A DNA stretch of 13,671 nucleotides from Thermomicrobiaceae bacterium (lineage in GTDB: Bacteria > Chloroflexota > Chloroflexia > Thermomicrobiales > Thermomicrobiaceae), in assembly GCA_007124395.1 (NCBI GenBank), contig SLFF01000369.1, positions 1 through 13,671 on the forward strand. The letters are read 5' to 3'. This document shows, piece after piece, positions 12,705-13,671 of the stretch. Both the position numbers and the translations under genes were made by a program. The notes beneath the pieces were generated by a model. The model was not told where the DNA came from. It did no database searches and saw only the letters and a list, made by a program, of their open reading frames with translations. The first letter of the stretch is position 1; every line of letters starts with the position of its first letter.

Positions 12705-13671
12705 CTATGGCGACCCGATCCCCGGCCCGGTGACGAAGAAGCTCTCAGCATCGGCACACGCTTCCGGGATCGGGCTGTCAAGCATATGATCCGGCACCGA
12801 ATCCAGCGCGAACCCCGGGTCAGACCCATGAAAGCTGACCTCGTCGCCAACGAAGGCGATCACGTCCCCGGTTTCCTCATCGATGAGTGCGACCTCGCCC
12901 TCGATCACATCCACGTCGAACCCGAAATGCGGCCAGATGATCACCGGACCTTCCTCATCTCCGAATCTCAGACACCCCTGATCATCCATCGCCAGCGTTC
13001 CTTGCGGAGCGCCGGAGTCGTACTCGATCACCTCTTCGGATTGGCGCGGGAAGTGGACGATCACGTCATTGGTGTCGAGCGATTCTTCCGTCGAAGCTGG
13101 CGTGGATGTGTCATCGATGCCAACCTCGTCTGGTTCAATCCAGTTGATGTGGGCCACCAGTGAGCCGCTATGCCCCACCGTGAGCAGGAAATCTTCCCCA
13201 GCAACTGCGTGGCGAGTGTTCATCGAAAGGAAATCGTTGTTGCCGTCGTTGATCGCGAGGTCTGGCAGTTCGCCGATACTCTCCGGGTTCTCAGAATCTC
13301 TGACATCGAACACCCCGGCAGTCCAGGTCCAGGGTGTCTCCCTCGGATCTTGTTCATCTGCCGAGACGCCCAGCATGTAGACGTAGTTATCGAACGGTGC
13401 CAGCGTGACGGTTCTGTCCGGCCGTTCGATCCTGTCGAGTTCAAACGGGTTGGATGGATCGGAAATGTCGTAAAGCAACACCCCAGAATCGCCTGCGGCG
13501 ACATAGAGAACGTCGTCAACTACTTCGATGTCGTTCCAGGCCCCAACCGGGAAAGGTCCCAGCGGATCGATTTCGTCCGATTGTGCTCCTGCCGAATCGA
13601 AATCCGGGTTTTCGATTGTAGTGACACTTCCCATATCAGCTGGCTCGCTGAAATCTACGATACGCACGCCC
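12705..13671 (-). CDS. LVIVD-repeat beta-propeller protein with extra C-terminal domain (5' end outside window)
   Basis: The frame is open to the window edge, with about 321 visible residues. The GTG at 13667 is internal, since it lies within a repeat motif reading GVRIVDFSEPADM. Further LVIVD-type strands are GVLLYDISDPSNPFEL, preceded by WNDIEVVDDVLYVAAGDSG, and AGVFDVRDSENPESIGEL, so at least three blades are visible. LVIVD proteins are predicted surface or exported beta-propellers of unknown binding partner. The C-terminal 110 residues are different: GTLAMDDQGCLRF, VIIWPHFGFDVD, GDVIAFVGDEVSFHG and a final IPEACADAESFFVTG. From memory these match a small domain common in exported proteins and lipoproteins of Chloroflexota and Actinobacteria ('GCLR...WP.gf...VGd.v..gG...ipe.C'). 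A signal peptide would be in the missing part. Function is not known. Confidence 0.8.
   Translation of the reverse strand, partial: GVRIVDFSEPADMGSVTTIENPDFDSAGAQSDEIDPLGPFPVGAWNDIEVVDDVLYVAAGDSGVLLYDISDPSNPFELDRIERPDRTVTLAPFDNYVYMLGVSADEQDPRETPWTWTAGVFDVRDSENPESIGELPDLAINDGNNDFLSMNTRHAVAGEDFLLTVGHSGSLVAHINWIEPDEVGIDDTSTPASTEESLDTNDVIVHFPRQSEEVIEYDSGAPQGTLAMDDQGCLRFGDEEGPVIIWPHFGFDVDVIEGEVALIDEETGDVIAFVGDEVSFHGSDPGFALDSVPDHMLDSPIPEACADAESFFVTGPGIGSP

Noticed and set aside
1..13671. A new defence system, CRISPR array, retroelement or toxin-antitoxin pair
   Set aside because: No regularly spaced repeats, nuclease, reverse transcriptase, helicase or small two-gene toxin-antitoxin layout could be found; the genes are mostly well-known families.

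Overview
The window looks like an ordinary chromosomal stretch of a high-GC, probably Gram-positive-type or Chloroflexota bacterium. The nearest guess is a Thermomicrobia-like lineage. This is an inference from gene style: a Tat-type lipoprotein oligopeptide-binding protein, an F420/deazaflavin-type nitroreductase homologue, an ArnT/PMT-like GT-C membrane protein, an LVIVD beta-propeller protein and CsbD proteins. No marker gene settles the taxon. No phage, transposase, CRISPR array, tRNA or rRNA was seen.

Layout. (1) 1-525: the 3' end of a SAM-dependent methyltransferase, rightward, meeting a strong hairpin at 576-605 that also closes the leftward operon. (2) 6032-634, leftward: a four-gene operon running lipoprotein substrate-binding protein, DppB-like permease, DppC-like permease, metal-dependent amidohydrolase. 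Long hairpins lie between genes 1 and 2 (4137-4172) and between genes 3 and 4 (1972-2018). The two ATPases of a peptide transporter are absent. (3) 6033-6479: a 447-base divergent control region. (4) 6480-7514: heme A synthase ctaA, convergent with a small DDN-family protein (7958-7536); one hairpin contains both stop codons. (5) 7959-8185: an intergenic stretch holding a REP-like interspersed element. (6) 10156-8186: a large GT-C type membrane protein, divergent from rsgA (10331-11269), which is followed after 34 bases by a DinB/DUF664-type gene (11304-11783). (7) 11889-12684: two csbD-like genes in tandem. Each is followed by an almost identical 90-base 3' flank containing a stem-loop that exposes a C-rich loop, then an intrinsic terminator. 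(8) 13671-12705, leftward and cut by the window end: an LVIVD-repeat protein with an extra C-terminal domain.

How the genes work together. The transporter and amidohydrolase form a plausible uptake-and-hydrolysis unit: the lipoprotein captures a ligand outside, DppBC import it using ATPases encoded elsewhere, and the cytoplasmic metallohydrolase cleaves it. The other genes are housekeeping (ribosome maturation, heme A for cytochrome oxidase), envelope or stress genes without obvious mutual links.

The most interesting candidate is the duplicated csbD 3' module. Both copies preserve the same stem, loop size and C-rich loop next to a terminator, which suggests a pair of 3'UTR-derived small RNAs. 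This is a hypothesis from sequence only. Otherwise the region is unremarkable.
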